64,000 bases of DNA from Desulfoscipio geothermicus DSM 3669 (GCF_900115975.1 NZ_FOYM01000020.1:1-64000); one strand, 5' to 3'. Shown: positions 52,570 to 63,374, counted from the first letter of the stretch. Notes: generated by a model not told the origin, from the sequence alone. A program made the numbers and translations.

Positions 52570-53214
52570 TTGGAATTTTATCCTGTATTTTTGAACCTCC
52601 AAGGGAAAAAGTGCCTGGTGGTGGGCGGCGGTCGGGTAGCGGAACGTAAAGTCAGGGCCCTGGTCCGCTGCGGCGCGCATGTGTATGTAGTCAGCCCCGT
52701 GTTAACCGCGGGGTTGCAGGAAATGCTCGATCACGGGCAAATCATTTACCGGCGGGGTTTTTATCAAACCGCCGACCTGGATGGCGTTTTCCTGGTAATC
52801 AGCGCCACGGATAATGAAGAGGTGAATAATGTCGTAGCCGTCGATTGCGCTGGTCGCAACATCCTGGTCAATGTGGTGGACGATCCACCCCGGTGCAATT
52901 TTTTTGTCCCCTCCGTGGTACACAGGGGTGCGTTGCAACTTGCCATTTCCACCGGCGGCAAAAGCCCGCACCTGGCTAAAACATTGCGCCAAAGTTTGGA
53001 AAAAGAATTCGGGCCCCAGTTTGCAGAATTTGTTGATTTTCTGGGTAACGTGCGTGCTGAGGTGTTGGACAGGGTTACAGACCCTTCCCGGAGAAAACAA
53101 ATTTTAAAAAATCTGACGGATGAAACCACGCTTGCACTGGTTAAGCAGGGAGATATAGAGAAGGCAAAGGAGCGGGTAAAAAATGTCTATCATATCCATC
53201 GGCGTCAACCATAA
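52570..53214 (+). CDS. Precorrin-2 dehydrogenase / sirohydrochlorin ferrochelatase
   Basis: Oxidises precorrin-2 to sirohydrochlorin (CysG N-terminal/Met8p type, 214 aa) and may insert iron. The NAD-binding motif [12 protein letters not shown] lies at the N-terminus; the catalytic region is [22 protein letters not shown], followed by [13 protein letters not shown]. The start is TTG at 52570, after GGAG; an upstream in-frame ATG lies inside hepT and is unlikely. It overlaps hemA by 32 bases. It supplies siroheme, the starting compound of the ahb route. Confidence 0.9.
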   Translation: MEFYPVFLNLQGKKCLVVGGGRVAERKVRALVRCGAHVYVVSPVLTAGLQEMLDHGQIIYRRGFYQTADLDGVFLVISATDNEEVNNVVAVDCAGRNILVNVVDDPPRCNFFVPSVVHRGALQLAISTGGKSPHLAKTLRQSLEKEFGPQFAEFVDFLGNVRAEVLDRVTDPSRRKQILKNLTDETTLALVKQGDIEKAKERVKNVYHIHRRQP

Positions 53215-54511
53215 AACTGCTCCGGTAGAAATCCGGGAACGGCTGTCATTTTCGGATAATTCTTTACAGGAATCTTATTTCAGGCTGCTTGACAACCCGG
53301 CGATTTTAGGCTGTGTCATTCTTTCTACTTGTAACCGCACCGAAATTTACGCCCACGTAGCGGACATAGAAAAAGGTATTGAAACTATTCGCTGTTTTTT
53401 GCAGCAAAAATCCGGCGTGGATTACACACTGATCAAAAAATATACCTATGCCTACAGGAAAAACAAAGCTTCCCAGCACCTTTTCCGAGTGGCGGCCGGA
53501 TTGGATTCCATGCTGCTGGGCGAAACCCAGATTCTGGGCCAGGTGCGAACCGCCTATCAGTTAGCCCACAAGTACGCCGCCACCGATAAAGTGATCAATA
53601 CTTTGTTTAATAAAGCCATTTCCGCTGGCAAGCGGGTGCGCACCGAAACGGGCATTGATCACCATGCCGTTTCCATCAGCTATGCCGCAGTGGAATTGGC
53701 CAGGCAGGTTTTCAGCGACCTTACGGGCAGGTCGGTGCTGGTAATCGGGGCCGGCAAAATGAGCGAACTTACCGCCAAACACCTGGTGGCCAACGGCGTA
53801 TCGGGGGTTATTGTTTCCAACCGCTCCTATGACCGGGCTGAATGCCTGGCCCGCCAGTTCGGCGGCCGGGCCGTAAAATTTGATGAACTTTATTGCCACC
53901 TTCATTCGGCTGATATTGTAATCAGCTGTACCGCCGCGTCCCACTACGTGGTGCATGCCGCCCAGGTGCAAGAAGTGCTAAATAAAAACCCGGATAAGAA
54001 AATAATGATGATTGATATTGCCGTGCCGCGGGATATTGAACCCGACGTGCGGGATTTACCAGGCGTAACGCTTTATGACATAGACGCGTTGCAAAACGTG
54101 GTGGACAACAATCTCATGGAACGCAAACGCGCGGCCATTCTGGCCGAAGCCATTATCGATCAAGAAGTAGATGAGTTTGCCAAATGGCAGGGTATGCAAT
54201 TTGTCATTCCCACGGTAGCGGCCCTGAAGCAACGCGGTGAAGAAATCAAGCAGAAGGAACTGATTCGGGCGTACAACCGATTGGGCGATCTGTCCGAGCG
54301 GGAACGCAAGGTGATTGGATCTCTGGCCAATTCCATTGTTAATCAATTGCTACACACCCCCATAACCCAACTTAAGACGTATGCCTTGACTGACCAGGGA
54401 CCACTTTACACCGAGACCATCAATAAATTGTTCCGCCTGGAGGAAATGATGCAAGATGCAAATGACTCCGGGCGGATGGAAATGCCAGCCAAAGCATCAA
54501 GCCGGCGCTAA
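53183..54511 (+). CDS. hemA: Glutamyl-tRNA reductase
   Basis: The first step of C5 tetrapyrrole synthesis, reducing Glu-tRNA to glutamate semialdehyde. It has 442 aa. [13 protein letters not shown] is at the N-terminus, with catalytic Cys50 in LSTCNRTE. The NADPH motif is [15 protein letters not shown], and a C-terminal dimerisation helix region follows. ATG at 53183 within the preceding gene. An intrinsic terminator-like hairpin follows the stop, before hemC. Confidence 0.96.
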   Translation: MSIISIGVNHKTAPVEIRERLSFSDNSLQESYFRLLDNPAILGCVILSTCNRTEIYAHVADIEKGIETIRCFLQQKSGVDYTLIKKYTYAYRKNKASQHLFRVAAGLDSMLLGETQILGQVRTAYQLAHKYAATDKVINTLFNKAISAGKRVRTETGIDHHAVSISYAAVELARQVFSDLTGRSVLVIGAGKMSELTAKHLVANGVSGVIVSNRSYDRAECLARQFGGRAVKFDELYCHLHSADIVISCTAASHYVVHAAQVQEVLNKNPDKKIMMIDIAVPRDIEPDVRDLPGVTLYDIDALQNVVDNNLMERKRAAILAEAIIDQEVDEFAKWQGMQFVIPTVAALKQRGEEIKQKELIRAYNRLGDLSERERKVIGSLANSIVNQLLHTPITQLKTYALTDQGPLYTETINKLFRLEEMMQDANDSGRMEMPAKASSRR

Positions 54512-54521
54512 AAACGCTTTG

Positions 54522-54566
54522 ATTTCGGGTGGGGCAAGGCATATGAGCCACACCCGAAATTTTTAA
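54522..54566 (+). terminator. Terminator-like hairpin between hemA and hemC
   Basis: ATTTCGGGTG (54522-54531) pairs perfectly with CACCCGAAAT (54551-54560), with a further GGC/GCC above it and a T run after. It sits inside the heme gene series and could give partial termination. Confidence 0.75.
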
Positions 54567-54631
54567 CAGGAATATGGGCATCCTTTGCCTGAGAGCTATA
54601 AAATAATGCCGAACTATATGCGGAGGCCGAT

Positions 54632-55573
54632 ATGCTAAACAATATAACACTGGGTTCCCGGGATAGCGTTCTGGCCATGTGGCAGGCCGAATGGGTGGCC
54701 GGGGGACTGCGTCGGGCCCATCCCGACCTGAACTTTCACGTTACCGCCATGAAAACCAAGGGTGATAACATTTTAGATGTAGCGCTGGCCAAGATCGGCG
54801 ATAAGGGTCTTTTCACCAAGGAGTTGGAAGTTGCGCTGCTGGAAGGTAAAATCAACCTGGCCGTACATAGCATGAAAGATTTGCCTACGCAATTACCGGA
54901 TGGCCTGACCATTGGAGCCGTTTGCAGCAGGGAATACCCGGGGGACGTTTTAATCGCCAAGAATAACAAAACCTTGCAGGAATTGAGACCGGGCGCCCGC
55001 ATCGGCACCAGCAGTTTGCGGCGCCGTGCCCAGTTGTTACATTACCGGCCGGACCTGCAAATGGTTGATATACGCGGTAACTTGCCCACGCGGCTGCGCA
55101 AGTTCAGGGAAATGGACCTTGACGGAATTATCCTGGCTTATGCCGGTGTCAAGCGCATGGGCTACGAAAATCTGCTTTCTCAAATGATTCCTTTTGAAAT
55201 ATGCCTGCCGGCGGTGGGACAGGGTTCCATCGGTATCGAAATACGCAGTGATGATGATGCTACCCGGGCTATTATATCGCCCCTCGATCACCGGGAATCC
55301 AGGTTGGCCATCGAAGCGGAAAGAGCCTTTATGAAAAGACTGGAAGGCGGTTGCCAGGTGCCTATCGGCGCTTACGCCCGGGTGGAAAGCAACCGGCTGT
55401 CGCTGGAAGGCACGGTGGCGGATCTGCACGGGAAAAACGCCATCCGCCGCAGCATTTCCGGCCCGGCGGAAAACGCCGGGCAATTGGGCAATCAGCTCGC
55501 CGAAATTTTGATAGAAATGGGCGCGGACAAAATTCTGCAGCAAGCAAGACAGGAGTTTGGAATTCATGAATAA
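54632..55573 (+). CDS. hemC: Hydroxymethylbilane synthase
   Basis: Polymerises four porphobilinogen units. It has 313 aa. The dipyrromethane cofactor is attached to Cys241 in GGCQVPIGAY. Conserved GTSSLRRRAQL and VDIRGNLPTRLRK are present. ATG with GCGGAGG upstream. It overlaps the cobA-hemD gene by eight bases. Confidence 0.96.
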   Translation: MLNNITLGSRDSVLAMWQAEWVAGGLRRAHPDLNFHVTAMKTKGDNILDVALAKIGDKGLFTKELEVALLEGKINLAVHSMKDLPTQLPDGLTIGAVCSREYPGDVLIAKNNKTLQELRPGARIGTSSLRRRAQLLHYRPDLQMVDIRGNLPTRLRKFREMDLDGIILAYAGVKRMGYENLLSQMIPFEICLPAVGQGSIGIEIRSDDDATRAIISPLDHRESRLAIEAERAFMKRLEGGCQVPIGAYARVESNRLSLEGTVADLHGKNAIRRSISGPAENAGQLGNQLAEILIEMGADKILQQARQEFGIHE

Positions 55574-57104
55574 CAACAAGGGAACCGTATATCTCATAGG
55601 CGCCGGGCCGGGAGACCCGGGGCTGATTACAGTAAAGGGCCTGGAATGCATAAAAGAAGCGGACGTAATCGTTTATGACCGCTTGGCCGGCCCTCGATTG
55701 CTGGAACAGCGCCGCCCGGACGCCGAATGCATTTTTGTGGGTAAACAACCCGACCGGCACACCCTGACACAGGATGAAATAAATAAATTGTTGGTGGAAA
55801 AAGCATTGCGGGGCCTTACCGTTGCCCGGCTCAAGGGGGGGGATCCTTTCGTTTTCGGTCGCGGGGGCGAAGAAGCCGAAGAACTGGCCCGGCACGGTAT
55901 ACCTTTTGAAATCATCCCCGGTATAACCTCCGCCATAGCCGTACCGGCCTACGCCGGGATACCGGTGACCCACAGGGATTTCACTTCTTCTCTGGCGATT
56001 ATTACCGGCAATGAGGACCCCCTGAAGCAAACCTCTAATATTAACTGGTCGCAAATCGCCACCGGCGCCGGGACGTTGATATTTCTCATGGGTATGAGCA
56101 ATTTGCCCGCGATAGCACAAAAACTAATAGAGCACGGCCGCTCCCCCCAAACGCCGGTAGCACTTATCAGGTGGGGCACCCGGCCGGAACAAAAAACCCT
56201 GGTGGGCAATTTGCACAACATTACCGTACTGGCGGTGGAAAAAAATTTTAAAAACCCGTCCATCATTATTGTGGGGGAAGTGGTCAAGCTGCGTGAAAGG
56301 CTGCGCTGGTTTGAAAACAAGCCGCTGTTCGGCAAAAGAATACTGGTGACCCGTTCCCGCGAGCAGGCCAGCGCGCTTTCCCGCTCCATTGAACGGCTGG
56401 GCGGCGAGCCGGTGGAATTTCCCACCATTTCCATAACCGAACCGGCAGATTACGCCCCCCTGGACCGGACTATCGGTAATCTTCCCTTATATAAATGGAT
56501 TATTTTTACCAGTATTAACGGGGTCAGGGCATTTTTCAACCGCATGCGTTATTTAAACGGCGATATACGCGACTTGAAAGGGATCAAGCTATGCGCCATC
56601 GGACCACAAACTGCCAAAACTTTACAGGCCATGGCCCTGCAAGTTGATTATATCCCTGCGGAATACCGGGCTGAAGCCATTGTGGCCGGATTGCGGGATA
56701 GCATTAAAGCCGGCGATCGGGTGCTGTTGCCCCGCGCTGACATTGCCAGACAACTACTGCCCGAGGCATTGTCCGAACTGGGCGCGGTGGTTGATGAAGT
56801 AACGGCATACCGCACGATAGCCGGTTCCGGCAACGCGCCCGTAATCCGGGAAATGCTGGCCGGCGGCGAAATTGATATTATCACCTTTACCAGTTCATCC
56901 ACCGTGCGTAATTTTGTAAACCTGCTGGGCGCCGGCGGCGACCCGAAAGGTCTGCTGGGTCAGGCCCGGGTGGCCTGCATTGGCCCCATCACAGCCCGAA
57001 CCGCCGGTGAACTGGGTTTGCCGGTGGACATAACGGCACAGGAATATACCATTGCCGGGCTGTTAAAGGCCATTTTGGATTATTATCGGCCGGCTGATCG
57101 GTAA
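55566..57104 (+). CDS. Uroporphyrinogen-III C-methyltransferase / uroporphyrinogen-III synthase fusion
   Basis: Closes hydroxymethylbilane to uroporphyrinogen III (HemD) and methylates it to precorrin-2 (CobA/SUMT). It has 512 aa. The SUMT domain (about 1-245) shows YLIGAGPGDPGLITVKG, VARLKGGDPFVFGRGGEE and the GITSAIAVPAYAGIPVTHR motif. The HemD domain (about 255-510) has ILVTRSREQASALS and ITFTSSSTVRNFV. The ATG at 55566 is spaced from AGGAG; a TTG nine bases earlier is not. Such fusions are common in Clostridia and send flux straight to siroheme. Confidence 0.94.
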   Translation: MNNNKGTVYLIGAGPGDPGLITVKGLECIKEADVIVYDRLAGPRLLEQRRPDAECIFVGKQPDRHTLTQDEINKLLVEKALRGLTVARLKGGDPFVFGRGGEEAEELARHGIPFEIIPGITSAIAVPAYAGIPVTHRDFTSSLAIITGNEDPLKQTSNINWSQIATGAGTLIFLMGMSNLPAIAQKLIEHGRSPQTPVALIRWGTRPEQKTLVGNLHNITVLAVEKNFKNPSIIIVGEVVKLRERLRWFENKPLFGKRILVTRSREQASALSRSIERLGGEPVEFPTISITEPADYAPLDRTIGNLPLYKWIIFTSINGVRAFFNRMRYLNGDIRDLKGIKLCAIGPQTAKTLQAMALQVDYIPAEYRAEAIVAGLRDSIKAGDRVLLPRADIARQLLPEALSELGAVVDEVTAYRTIAGSGNAPVIREMLAGGEIDIITFTSSSTVRNFVNLLGAGGDPKGLLGQARVACIGPITARTAGELGLPVDITAQEYTIAGLLKAILDYYRPADR

Positions 57105-57200
57105 ACACCTATTTTTTTAACATGGATAGTTGGGTATAAAACATGCGGGGTTAGTAGTCCCCGACTAAGCGAACTTTTTCTAAGTATAAAGGAGAAAAAA

Positions 57201-58379
57201 ATGATCAGCGTCAGCAGATTGATTTGCGGGGCCAAATACTACGGTGATTCGCTGCGTTATCAAAATGATTCAGGCTGCCAGCGCAACGGGACCACGGCTG
57301 GGATGGGCCCCGTAGTTGTCTGGAACATGACCCGTACCTGTAACTTGAGATGCCTGCACTGCTACGCCAGCGCCGAGGACCGCGCCTTTGCCAATGAACT
57401 GAACACAGCGGAAGCGAAACAGTTTATAGACGACCTGACAGCATACAAGGTGCCGGTGCTGCTTTTTTCCGGTGGCGAACCGCTGCTGAGGCAGGACTTT
57501 TTTACTCTGGCCGAATACACCCGCAGCAGGGGTATCCGGGCCACCATTTCCACCAACGGAACGCTGATTACCAATGAGGTAGCCCGGCACATCAAGAAAA
57601 TCGGCATCAGTTACGTGGGGATAAGCCTGGATGGCATCGGCGCCGACAACGACCGGTTCCGGGGCCGCAAAGGAGCCTTTGACGCCGCATTGAACGGTAT
57701 TCGCGCTTGCCGGGACGCCGGGCAGCGGGTGGGATTGCGCTTTACCATCAACCGTCACAATTATCGTCAGTTGCCGGATATTTTTAAACTAATCGAAGAA
57801 GAAGACATCCCGAGGATATGTTTTTATCACCTGGTCTATAGCGGGCGGGGCAGCAAAATGCGCGATGAAGATATCAGCCACGCCGAAACGCGCCAAGCCA
57901 TGGATTTGATTATGCAAAAGACCAAGGATTTCCACCGCCGCGGTCTGGACAAGGAAATTCTCACGGTGGATAATCATGCTGACGGTGTATATATCTATCT
58001 TTTTTTAAAACGTACAGATTCCGCCAGGGCGGAGCGGGCCGGGCAATTGCTGGCCATGAACGGCGGCAACCGTTCGGGCGTGGCCATCGGTGCCGTGGAC
58101 TGGTCAGGCAACGTGCATCCCGACCAATTTACCCGCAATATTATCCTGGGCAATGTGCGGGAGCAAAAATTCGCTACCATCTGGGAAAACAACAGTAACC
58201 CGCTGATGCTGGGTCTCAAGAACCGCAAGCCTTTGCTTAAAGGCCGTTGTTCAACCTGCCGGTGGCTGGATATGTGCAACGGTAATTTCAGGGCGCGGGC
58301 AGAAGCGGTATACGGCGATTTCTGGGCGCCTGACCCGGCTTGCTACCTGACCGACGAAGAAATTGGTTTGCCGAAGTAG
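57201..58379 (+). CDS. ahbC: 12,18-didecarboxysiroheme deacetylase (radical SAM)
   Basis: Removes acetate side chains from didecarboxysiroheme to give Fe-coproporphyrin III. It has 392 aa. The radical SAM cysteines are Cys47, Cys51 and Cys54 (CNLRCLHC), with FSGGEPLLR; a SPASM-like C-terminal region shows GRCSTCRWLDMCNGNFRARA. The extended N-terminus ISVSRLICGAKYYGDSLRY is typical of AhbC/NirJ1. The start has AAGGAG. Assignment to AhbC rather than AhbD rests on that N-terminus and the gene order. Confidence 0.85.
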   Translation: MISVSRLICGAKYYGDSLRYQNDSGCQRNGTTAGMGPVVVWNMTRTCNLRCLHCYASAEDRAFANELNTAEAKQFIDDLTAYKVPVLLFSGGEPLLRQDFFTLAEYTRSRGIRATISTNGTLITNEVARHIKKIGISYVGISLDGIGADNDRFRGRKGAFDAALNGIRACRDAGQRVGLRFTINRHNYRQLPDIFKLIEEEDIPRICFYHLVYSGRGSKMRDEDISHAETRQAMDLIMQKTKDFHRRGLDKEILTVDNHADGVYIYLFLKRTDSARAERAGQLLAMNGGNRSGVAIGAVDWSGNVHPDQFTRNIILGNVREQKFATIWENNSNPLMLGLKNRKPLLKGRCSTCRWLDMCNGNFRARAEAVYGDFWAPDPACYLTDEEIGLPK

Positions 58380-58444
58380 GGAAAAAGTTACATTCGCTAG
58401 GCATTAGATGGTTTTATAACGATTAACTTTGGGGAGGTGCCCAC

Positions 58445-59422
58445 ATGTATTACCCTGTTATACGCCCCCGCCGCCTGCGCTTGAGCGACAATATGCGCCG
58501 GCTGGTCAGGGAAAACCACCTACAGGTGGATAATTTGATTTACCCGCTTTTTGTCACCGGTGGTCGAAACATAAAAACACCCGTGGCGGCCATGCCGGGC
58601 GTATACAACTTATCCATTGATTTGCTGCTGGAAGAAGTTGCAGCAGTTCAGACACTGGGCATACCTGGCATTTTGTTATTCGGCATTCCCGATTATAAGG
58701 ACGCCACCGGAACCGGTGCCTATGACGAAAACGGCATTATACAAAAGGCCGCCCGGACGATCAAGGATAAATACCCCGATATCCTGATCATTACCGATGT
58801 TTGTCTCTGCGAATATACCGACCACGGCCATTGCGGCATTGTGCAGGACGGCGACGTGGTAAATGACGCAACCCTGGAACTGCTGGCCCGCACAGCTGTT
58901 TCACATGCCCGCAGCGGCGCGGACATAGTGGCCCCTTCGGACATGATGGACGGCCGGGTACAGGCTATTCGCAAAGCACTGGACAGCGAAGGTTTCACCA
59001 ATATTCCCATCATGTCCTACGGTATCAAATACGCCTCGGCTTTTTACGGACCTTTCCGGGAGGCCGCGGGATCGGCCCCGCAATTCGGCGACCGCAAAAC
59101 CTACCAGATGGACCCGCCCAACGCCAGGGAGGCCTTGCGGGAGGCCGAGCAGGACATTGCCGAGGGAGCGGACATTATCATCGTCAAACCCGCCATGGCC
59201 TATATGGACGTTATCGCGGCGGTACGGGAGAAATTCGCGACCCCCGTGGCTGCGTACAACGTCAGCGGCGAGTATTCCATGATCAAAGCTGCCGCCCACA
59301 TGGGCTGGATTGACGAGGCAAAAACCGCTATGGAGCTGCTAACCGGCATGAAACGGGCGGGCGCGGATATTATTATCACTTATCACGCTCCAGACGCGGC
59401 TCGCTGGATCAATAGCGTTTAA
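58445..59422 (+). CDS. hemB: Porphobilinogen synthase
   Basis: Condenses two 5-aminolevulinate molecules. It has 325 aa. The Schiff-base lysines are in SYGIKYAS and VKPAMAYM. The zinc cysteines are in [14 protein letters not shown], so it is a zinc-dependent form. [17 protein letters not shown] at the N-terminus fits. ATG follows GGGAGGTG. It lies between the two radical SAM genes. Confidence 0.97.
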   Translation: MYYPVIRPRRLRLSDNMRRLVRENHLQVDNLIYPLFVTGGRNIKTPVAAMPGVYNLSIDLLLEEVAAVQTLGIPGILLFGIPDYKDATGTGAYDENGIIQKAARTIKDKYPDILIITDVCLCEYTDHGHCGIVQDGDVVNDATLELLARTAVSHARSGADIVAPSDMMDGRVQAIRKALDSEGFTNIPIMSYGIKYASAFYGPFREAAGSAPQFGDRKTYQMDPPNAREALREAEQDIAEGADIIIVKPAMAYMDVIAAVREKFATPVAAYNVSGEYSMIKAAAHMGWIDEAKTAMELLTGMKRAGADIIITYHAPDAARWINSV

Positions 59423-59449
59423 TTCCAGAACATTACCGGGAGGAAATAC

Positions 59450-60442
59450 ATGCTGGTATCGTGGAACACCACCAACGCCTGCAACCTATTCTGTAAGCAT
59501 TGCTACAGGGAGTCCGGGGTCAGGGCGGCTGAAGAACTCAACACCGCCGAAGGATTTAAATTAATTGACGAGATTGCCCGGGCGGGTTTCAAAATAATGA
59601 TTTTCAGCGGCGGCGAGCCATTGATGAGGGACGACATTTATGAACTTATACAATATGCCGCTCGCAGCGGAATGAGGCCGGTGCTGGGCTCCAACGGCAC
59701 CTTGATCACCCCCGGAGTTGCCGCCGATTTAAAAGGAGCCGGAGCCATGGCTGTGGGTATTAGCCTGGACAGCACCGACCCGGCCAAACACGATACTTTC
59801 CGCTCATCAACCGGAGCCTGGCAGGCCGCGGTGGACGGCATGCAGGCCTGCCGCGAAGCCGGGCTGCCGTTTCAGGTGCATACTACTGTGCTGGAGTGGA
59901 ACAACGAAGAGATTGAAGACTTGACGGACTTATCCGTTGACATGGGAGCCCGGGGACACCACATATTTTTCATGGTACCCGCCGGCCGGGCAGTAAACAT
60001 TGAAGCAGAAACTCTGCGCGCGGAACAATATGAGCAGCTTCTGCAACGGATCATCACCAAGCAAGGCCGGGTGGACATCGAATTAAAACCCACCTGCGCT
60101 CCCCAGTTCATGCGCATTGCCCGGCAAATGGGGGTGAACATGCGCTTCAGCCGCGGCTGCCTGGCGGGAACTTCCTACTGCATCATCAGCCCGCGCGGCG
60201 ACGTGCAACCTTGTGCTTACCTGAACATCCCCCTGGGCAATGTACGACAAACCCCGTTTGATAAAATATGGCGGGAAAATGACGTTCTGCAAAGGTTGCG
60301 CACCCTGGATTACAGCGGGGGGTGCGGCACCTGTGCCTTTAAAAAAATCTGCGGAGGATGCCGGGCCAGGGCTTATTTTTACCACGGTGACTACATGGCC
60401 GAAGAACCCTGGTGTCTTTACCATGGAAGAAAGGGATTTTAG
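59450..60442 (+). CDS. ahbD: Fe-coproporphyrin III decarboxylase, heme b synthase (radical SAM)
   Basis: Oxidatively decarboxylates two propionates of Fe-coproporphyrin III, giving heme b. It has 330 aa. Cys11, Cys15 and Cys18 (CNLFCKHC) start very close to the N-terminus, as in AhbD/NirJ2. FSGGEPLMRDD follows, then PTCAPQFMRIA, and a SPASM-type tail with CGTCAFKKICGGCRARA. The start has GGGAGG. The position next to ahbA and ahbB supports this call over a general radical SAM protein. Confidence 0.87.
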   Translation: MLVSWNTTNACNLFCKHCYRESGVRAAEELNTAEGFKLIDEIARAGFKIMIFSGGEPLMRDDIYELIQYAARSGMRPVLGSNGTLITPGVAADLKGAGAMAVGISLDSTDPAKHDTFRSSTGAWQAAVDGMQACREAGLPFQVHTTVLEWNNEEIEDLTDLSVDMGARGHHIFFMVPAGRAVNIEAETLRAEQYEQLLQRIITKQGRVDIELKPTCAPQFMRIARQMGVNMRFSRGCLAGTSYCIISPRGDVQPCAYLNIPLGNVRQTPFDKIWRENDVLQRLRTLDYSGGCGTCAFKKICGGCRARAYFYHGDYMAEEPWCLYHGRKGF

Positions 60443-60445
60443 CCA

Positions 60446-60919
60446 ATGAGCCTCGACCAAACGGACAAAAAAATACTGCAAATCATCCAGTCGGACTTTC
60501 CGCTGACATCCCGGCCTTTTGCGGCCATTGCCGAATCCTTGGGGATAACCGAAGATGAAGTGCTGGAAAGAATCGGCCGGATGCAGCAAAGCGGGGTCAT
60601 CAGGCGTCTGGGCGGGCTGTTTGATTCACGAAAAATTGGCTATACCGGAACTTTGTGCGCCATGCGGGTACCGCAGGATCATCTTTCCCGGGTGGCGGAA
60701 ATTGTTAATGCCTATCCAGGCGTCACCCACAACTATATTCGCAGCCATGAGTACAATATGTGGTTCACGTTGCTGGCGGAATCTGAAGCCCGCATTAACT
60801 CCATAATTAAAGAAATTAAAACCAAAACCGGCATTACAGATGTTTTAAACCTGCCGGCCGTGAATATTTTCAAAATACGGGTCAATTTTAACCTTTCCGA
60901 GGTGCAAAATGCTGACTGA
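60446..60919 (+). CDS. ahbA: Siroheme decarboxylase subunit alpha (Lrp/AsnC type)
   Basis: With AhbB it decarboxylates siroheme to 12,18-didecarboxysiroheme. It has 157 aa, with a winged-helix N-terminus (about 1-60) and an AsnC-like ligand domain. The motif GVIRRLGGLFDSRKIGYTG is typical of AhbA and includes residues that contact siroheme. It may also sense heme or siroheme and regulate transcription, as suggested for some relatives. It overlaps ahbB by 11 bases. Confidence 0.92.
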   Translation: MSLDQTDKKILQIIQSDFPLTSRPFAAIAESLGITEDEVLERIGRMQQSGVIRRLGGLFDSRKIGYTGTLCAMRVPQDHLSRVAEIVNAYPGVTHNYIRSHEYNMWFTLLAESEARINSIIKEIKTKTGITDVLNLPAVNIFKIRVNFNLSEVQNAD

Positions 60920-61379
60920 TCTGGAAAAGCAAATTGTCATCGAATTGCAGAACGGCCTGCCCCTGGTGCCAAGGCCCTACCAGGAAATAGCTGAACGGTT
61001 GGGCCTGGCGGAGAGCGAATTGATAATTAAAATTAAAGAAATGACAGAGCGGGGGATCATTCGCCGCTTCGGGGCGGCCGTACGCCACCAAGATCTGGGC
61101 TTTACTGCCAACGCCATGGTAGTGTGGGACGTGCCGGAAGAACAGGCGCCGACCGCCGGCAGGCTGTTGGCCGGCTTTGCCGAAGTGACGCACTGCTACC
61201 AGCGTACCAGGCGCCCCGGTTGGCCTTATACCATTTTCACCGTTATCCACGGGCAAACCAGGGAAGAATGTGAACGAATTGCGGGCCGCATGGCCAAAAA
61301 AACGGGCTTTACTAATTACAGGCTGTTATTCAGTACCAGCGAATTGAAAAAAAGTACGATGAAGTATTTTTCAGATTAA
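60909..61379 (+). CDS. ahbB: Siroheme decarboxylase subunit beta (Lrp/AsnC type)
   Basis: Partner of AhbA, 156 aa with the same fold. RGIIRRFGAAVRHQDLGFTANAM matches the AhbB version, and FAEVTHCYQRTRRPGWPYTIF carries the active-site-region residues. It lies in the order ahbA-ahbB-hemL. The start overlaps the ahbA end, so equal synthesis is expected. Confidence 0.92.
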   Translation: MLTDLEKQIVIELQNGLPLVPRPYQEIAERLGLAESELIIKIKEMTERGIIRRFGAAVRHQDLGFTANAMVVWDVPEEQAPTAGRLLAGFAEVTHCYQRTRRPGWPYTIFTVIHGQTREECERIAGRMAKKTGFTNYRLLFSTSELKKSTMKYFSD

Positions 61380-61401
61380 ATATTACAGGCGGTGATTAAA
61401 G

Positions 61402-62697
61402 ATGCATAATGGTTTTACCAAATCCGCTTCCTTGTACGGGGAAGCCTCCCGTTTTATTCCGGGCGGGGTGAACAGTCCGGTGCGGGCCTTCAAATCAGTG
61501 GGAGCCACCCCGGTCTTTATCAAAAATGGGGACGGGGCCGTTATTACCGACGTGGACGGGAATACATACATTGATTACGTTGGTTCATGGGGACCGCTGA
61601 TTCTTGGCCACAGACATCCCGCGGTAGTACAAGCCCTTGAGAAATGTTTAAGAACAATGGGCACCAGTTTCGGCGCCCCCACTGAACTGGAAACCGAATT
61701 AGCCCGTCTGATCGTGGAAGCCCTGCCCGCCATGGACATGGTCAGGTTGGTAAATTCGGGCACCGAGGCCACCATGAGCGCCATCAGGTTGGCCCGCGGC
61801 TATACCGGTCGACACAAGGTGGTTAAATTTGCCGGGTGTTATCACGGGCACGCCGACTTTTTATTAATTAAGGCCGGTTCCGGTGCCTTGACCCTGGGGG
61901 TTCCCACCAGTCCTGGCGTGCCGCCCAGTACAGCTGAACATACCATTACCGCTCCCTTTAACGACCTGACTACCCTAAAAGAAATTTTCAACCAGATAGG
62001 TGAGGAAATCGCGGCCGTCATTGTCGAACCGGTGCCGGGAAACATGGGGGTAGTTCCCCCCGCGCCGGGCTTCCTGGCCGGCCTGCGGGACCTGACCAGG
62101 GAATACGAAACTGTTTTGATATTTGACGAGGTAATGACGGGATTCAGGGTAACCTACGGCGGCGCCCAAGTTCTTTACGATATCGAACCCGACCTCACCT
62201 GCCTGGGCAAAGTAATTGGCGGCGGGTTGCCGGTGGGCGCCTACGGCGGGAAAAAGGAAATTATGGCGCAAGTTTCCCCCGCGGGACCGGTTTACCAGGC
62301 CGGTACCTTATCGGGCAACCCCCTGGCGGTAACGGCCGGGATAGCCACCCTACAGGAGTTGAAGCAACCGGGGATTTACGATGAACTGGAAGCTAAGTCC
62401 GCCCGGCTGGACGCCGGCCTTAAAGAAGCCGCCGCTGCGGCGGACCTGGAATTAACCTTTAACCGCGTCGGCTCCATGCTGTGCATGTTCTTCACCGGTG
62501 AACCTGTAACCGACTTCGATTCGGCATGCCGGTCCGATACGGAACAATTCGCGCGTTATTTTAAGGCCATGCTGGAAAAAGGGATATATTTGGCACCCTC
62601 GCAATTTGAAGCGGCTTTTATGTCTCTGACGCATACGACGGAACAAATCGACCGGACCATCGAGGCCGCACACGCGTCGTTAAAAGAAATACGATGA
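61402..62697 (+). CDS. hemL: Glutamate-1-semialdehyde 2,1-aminomutase
   Basis: Converts glutamate semialdehyde to 5-aminolevulinate. It has 431 aa. The PLP lysine is Lys270 in [38 protein letters not shown] and [17 protein letters not shown] are conserved. It overlaps the next ATPase gene by four bases, which ties the iron exporter to the heme operon. Confidence 0.97.
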   Translation: MHNGFTKSASLYGEASRFIPGGVNSPVRAFKSVGATPVFIKNGDGAVITDVDGNTYIDYVGSWGPLILGHRHPAVVQALEKCLRTMGTSFGAPTELETELARLIVEALPAMDMVRLVNSGTEATMSAIRLARGYTGRHKVVKFAGCYHGHADFLLIKAGSGALTLGVPTSPGVPPSTAEHTITAPFNDLTTLKEIFNQIGEEIAAVIVEPVPGNMGVVPPAPGFLAGLRDLTREYETVLIFDEVMTGFRVTYGGAQVLYDIEPDLTCLGKVIGGGLPVGAYGGKKEIMAQVSPAGPVYQAGTLSGNPLAVTAGIATLQELKQPGIYDELEAKSARLDAGLKEAAAAADLELTFNRVGSMLCMFFTGEPVTDFDSACRSDTEQFARYFKAMLEKGIYLAPSQFEAAFMSLTHTTEQIDRTIEAAHASLKEIR

Positions 62698-63374
62698 AAT
62701 ACTTAATTGAACTGCAAAACTTATCCTTCCAAACGGGCGGCGCCGGGCCCGCTATTACCGTTTCCGCCGGTCTGCCCGCCGGGTCCGTCCTATTTATCTC
62801 CGGTCCGTCAGGAGTGGGGAAGACAACTTTGTTGCGCACCATTAGCAGGTTGCACGGCAGCATTTCCGGCGAAGTATACCTGGACGGTCAATCATGGGCC
62901 AGTTATTCCGTTTTTCAGTGGCGGCGGCTGGTCCACTATTTTCCCCAAAAACCGGTCCTGTTCAGCGGGACCGTCCGGGACAACCTGACAATTCCATTTA
63001 CCGTCGCCCGGGTCAGCAAAGATGTTGTCCTCAACCATGACCGGGCGAAACGTTTGCTGACCCTACTACTGCCCGGAAAATCTCCGGAGCAGGATGCGTC
63101 AACTTTATCCGGTGGTGAATCGTCAAGGTTGGCGTTGATAAGAGCGCTATTGATAGAACCTGCAGTTTTACTGCTGGATGAACCCACCGCGCACCTGGAC
63201 CGCAAAACCGGCACTTTAGTTTTACAGGCTCTCGCCGGCTGGCTGAATGAGCAGCCCCGGCGGGGAATTATCATGGTTTCGCACGGCAATGACGCCGCCC
63301 AACTGGTGGAAATGGGCGCGTCCACCGACATTTTAAACTTGGGCGGACGGGGGAAAGGGGCTTGGGATAAGTGA
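62694..63374 (+). CDS. fetA: ABC ATPase, FetA/YbbL-like iron exporter subunit
   Basis: A 226-aa ATPase. Walker [10 protein letters not shown] (37-45), signature LSGGESSRL, Walker [33 protein letters not shown] is the Q-loop region of the YbbL/FetA group. The product pairs with the FetB-like permease that overlaps its end. FetAB of E. coli exports iron, so a role in iron balance during heme synthesis is plausible. Confidence 0.85.
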   Translation: MKYLIELQNLSFQTGGAGPAITVSAGLPAGSVLFISGPSGVGKTTLLRTISRLHGSISGEVYLDGQSWASYSVFQWRRLVHYFPQKPVLFSGTVRDNLTIPFTVARVSKDVVLNHDRAKRLLTLLLPGKSPEQDASTLSGGESSRLALIRALLIEPAVLLLDEPTAHLDRKTGTLVLQALAGWLNEQPRRGIIMVSHGNDAAQLVEMGASTDILNLGGRGKGAWDK

